Source of the DNA: Hyphomonadaceae bacterium
Lineage (GTDB): Bacteria > Pseudomonadota > Alphaproteobacteria > Caulobacterales > Aquidulcibacteraceae
Assembly (NCBI GenBank): GCA_003526465.1
Contig: DPWD01000245.1
Coordinates: forward strand, 1 to 6,269
Direction of reading: 5' to 3'
DNA: 6,269 bases
In this document: positions 5,896 to 6,269 of the stretch, piece after piece
Numbering within the stretch: position 1 is the stretch's first letter
Layout of the letters: each line of letters begins with the position of its first letter
Made by a program: the position numbers and the translations under genes
Notes under the pieces: model-generated
The model's database searches: none
Told to the model about the DNA's origin: nothing
Seen by the model: the letters and a program-made list of their open reading frames with translations, nothing else

Positions 5896-6269
5896 CTATG
5901 GAAGCCGCACACGCAGCCCCAGACGCGCGGTTCGGGGCGCGCCAAAGCTCTCGACGCCATCGGCGGACTCAGCGGTTTCGACGGCTGCGTCGAGCGCGTT
6001 GTCTACCGCGGCGTAAACAAAGAGCGTCGCCGTCAGCTCTTGCTCCAAGCGCAAATCCACGATCGTTGCGGGCGCAAGCCGGCGTGAATTGAGATCGTCT
6101 TCGAAGCGCTCGCTTTCATGAACAATGTCCGCCGCGATCGTGGCGCCATTGCCAAAGCGCCAATCGAACCCGCCGGACGCGCTCCACTCCGGCGCCTGCG
6201 CCGGCCTGAGGCCGCCGATTTCGGCATCGGTGAAATTCAGCGCCGCGCGCCACCCGAACGCCGCGCCCA
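5896..6269 (-). CDS. TonB-dependent outer-membrane receptor, C-terminal part (5' end outside window)
   Basis: Reading the minus strand from the window edge gives 123 residues to a TAG at 5898-5896; no start codon is expected because the gene begins beyond 6269. The protein has the alternating pattern of outer-membrane beta-strands and the closing segments of a TonB-dependent receptor: LRPAQAPEWSASGGFDWRF, then a strand pair around ATIAADIVHESERFEDDLN, APATIVDLRLEQEL, TLFVYAAVDNALDAAVET and FGAPRTARLGLRVRLP. The V-DNALD-AVET element and the final APRT-LGLR strand are typical of this family. Such receptors import siderophores, cobalamin or other scarce compounds across the outer membrane using TonB energy; the substrate cannot be told from this part. 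The chain ends in Leu-Pro rather than the frequent terminal aromatic residue. The gene converges on the luxR-type gene with a 78-base gap that shows only weak 4-bp stems and no clear terminator. Confidence 0.83.
   Translation of the reverse strand, partial: GAAFGWRAALNFTDAEIGGLRPAQAPEWSASGGFDWRFGNGATIAADIVHESERFEDDLNSRRLAPATIVDLRLEQELTATLFVYAAVDNALDAAVETAESADGVESFGAPRTARLGLRVRLP

Noticed and set aside
5878..5896. Possible terminator between the luxR-type gene and the receptor gene
   Set aside because: Only 4-bp stems (GCCC/GGGC) with competing pairings and no T-run on either strand; too weak to call.

Overview
The window is GC-rich bacterial DNA with tightly packed genes. The gene content suggests an alphaproteobacterium, perhaps of the Caulobacterales/Hyphomonadales type. 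The clues are a fused CysN-CysC, a LuxR-type regulator with a PAS/GAF-like N-terminus, and a TonB-dependent receptor. This placement is an inference from gene style and not a sequence match.

Region 1 (2-1534, + strand) is a four-gene run with gaps of a few bases or overlaps, so probably one operon. It holds the C-terminal part of a short-chain dehydrogenase/reductase (SDR) whose catalytic Tyr is Phe, a 67-residue 4-oxalocrotonate-tautomerase-like protein, an NTF2/SnoaL-like protein, and a small five-helix YdcZ-type (DUF606) DMT transporter. Together they look like a small-molecule modification and transport unit of unknown substrate. The 5' end of the operon lies outside the window.

Region 2 (1535-1796) is a non-coding gap between convergent genes. 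It contains one strong GC hairpin and no recognisable gene.

Region 3 (1797-4621, - strand) is the sulfate-activation operon cysD-cysNC. CysD and the CysN domain form ATP sulfurylase, which makes adenylylsulfate (APS). The fused CysC domain phosphorylates APS to PAPS. The two genes overlap by one base (TGATG).

Region 4 (4622-4752) is the 131-bp divergent regulatory region between cysD and a luxR-type gene. It is relatively AT-rich and unusually dense in dyad symmetry. A 24-bp inverted repeat overlaps a plausible luxR promoter, a 12-bp perfect palindrome runs into the luxR ribosome binding site, and a hairpin lies in the cysD leader.

Region 5 (4753-6269) has the LuxR-type regulator on + and, converging on it, the C-terminal 123 residues of a TonB-dependent outer-membrane receptor on -. 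The receptor continues beyond the window. The regulator's targets are unknown; its own promoter and cysD are the nearest candidates.
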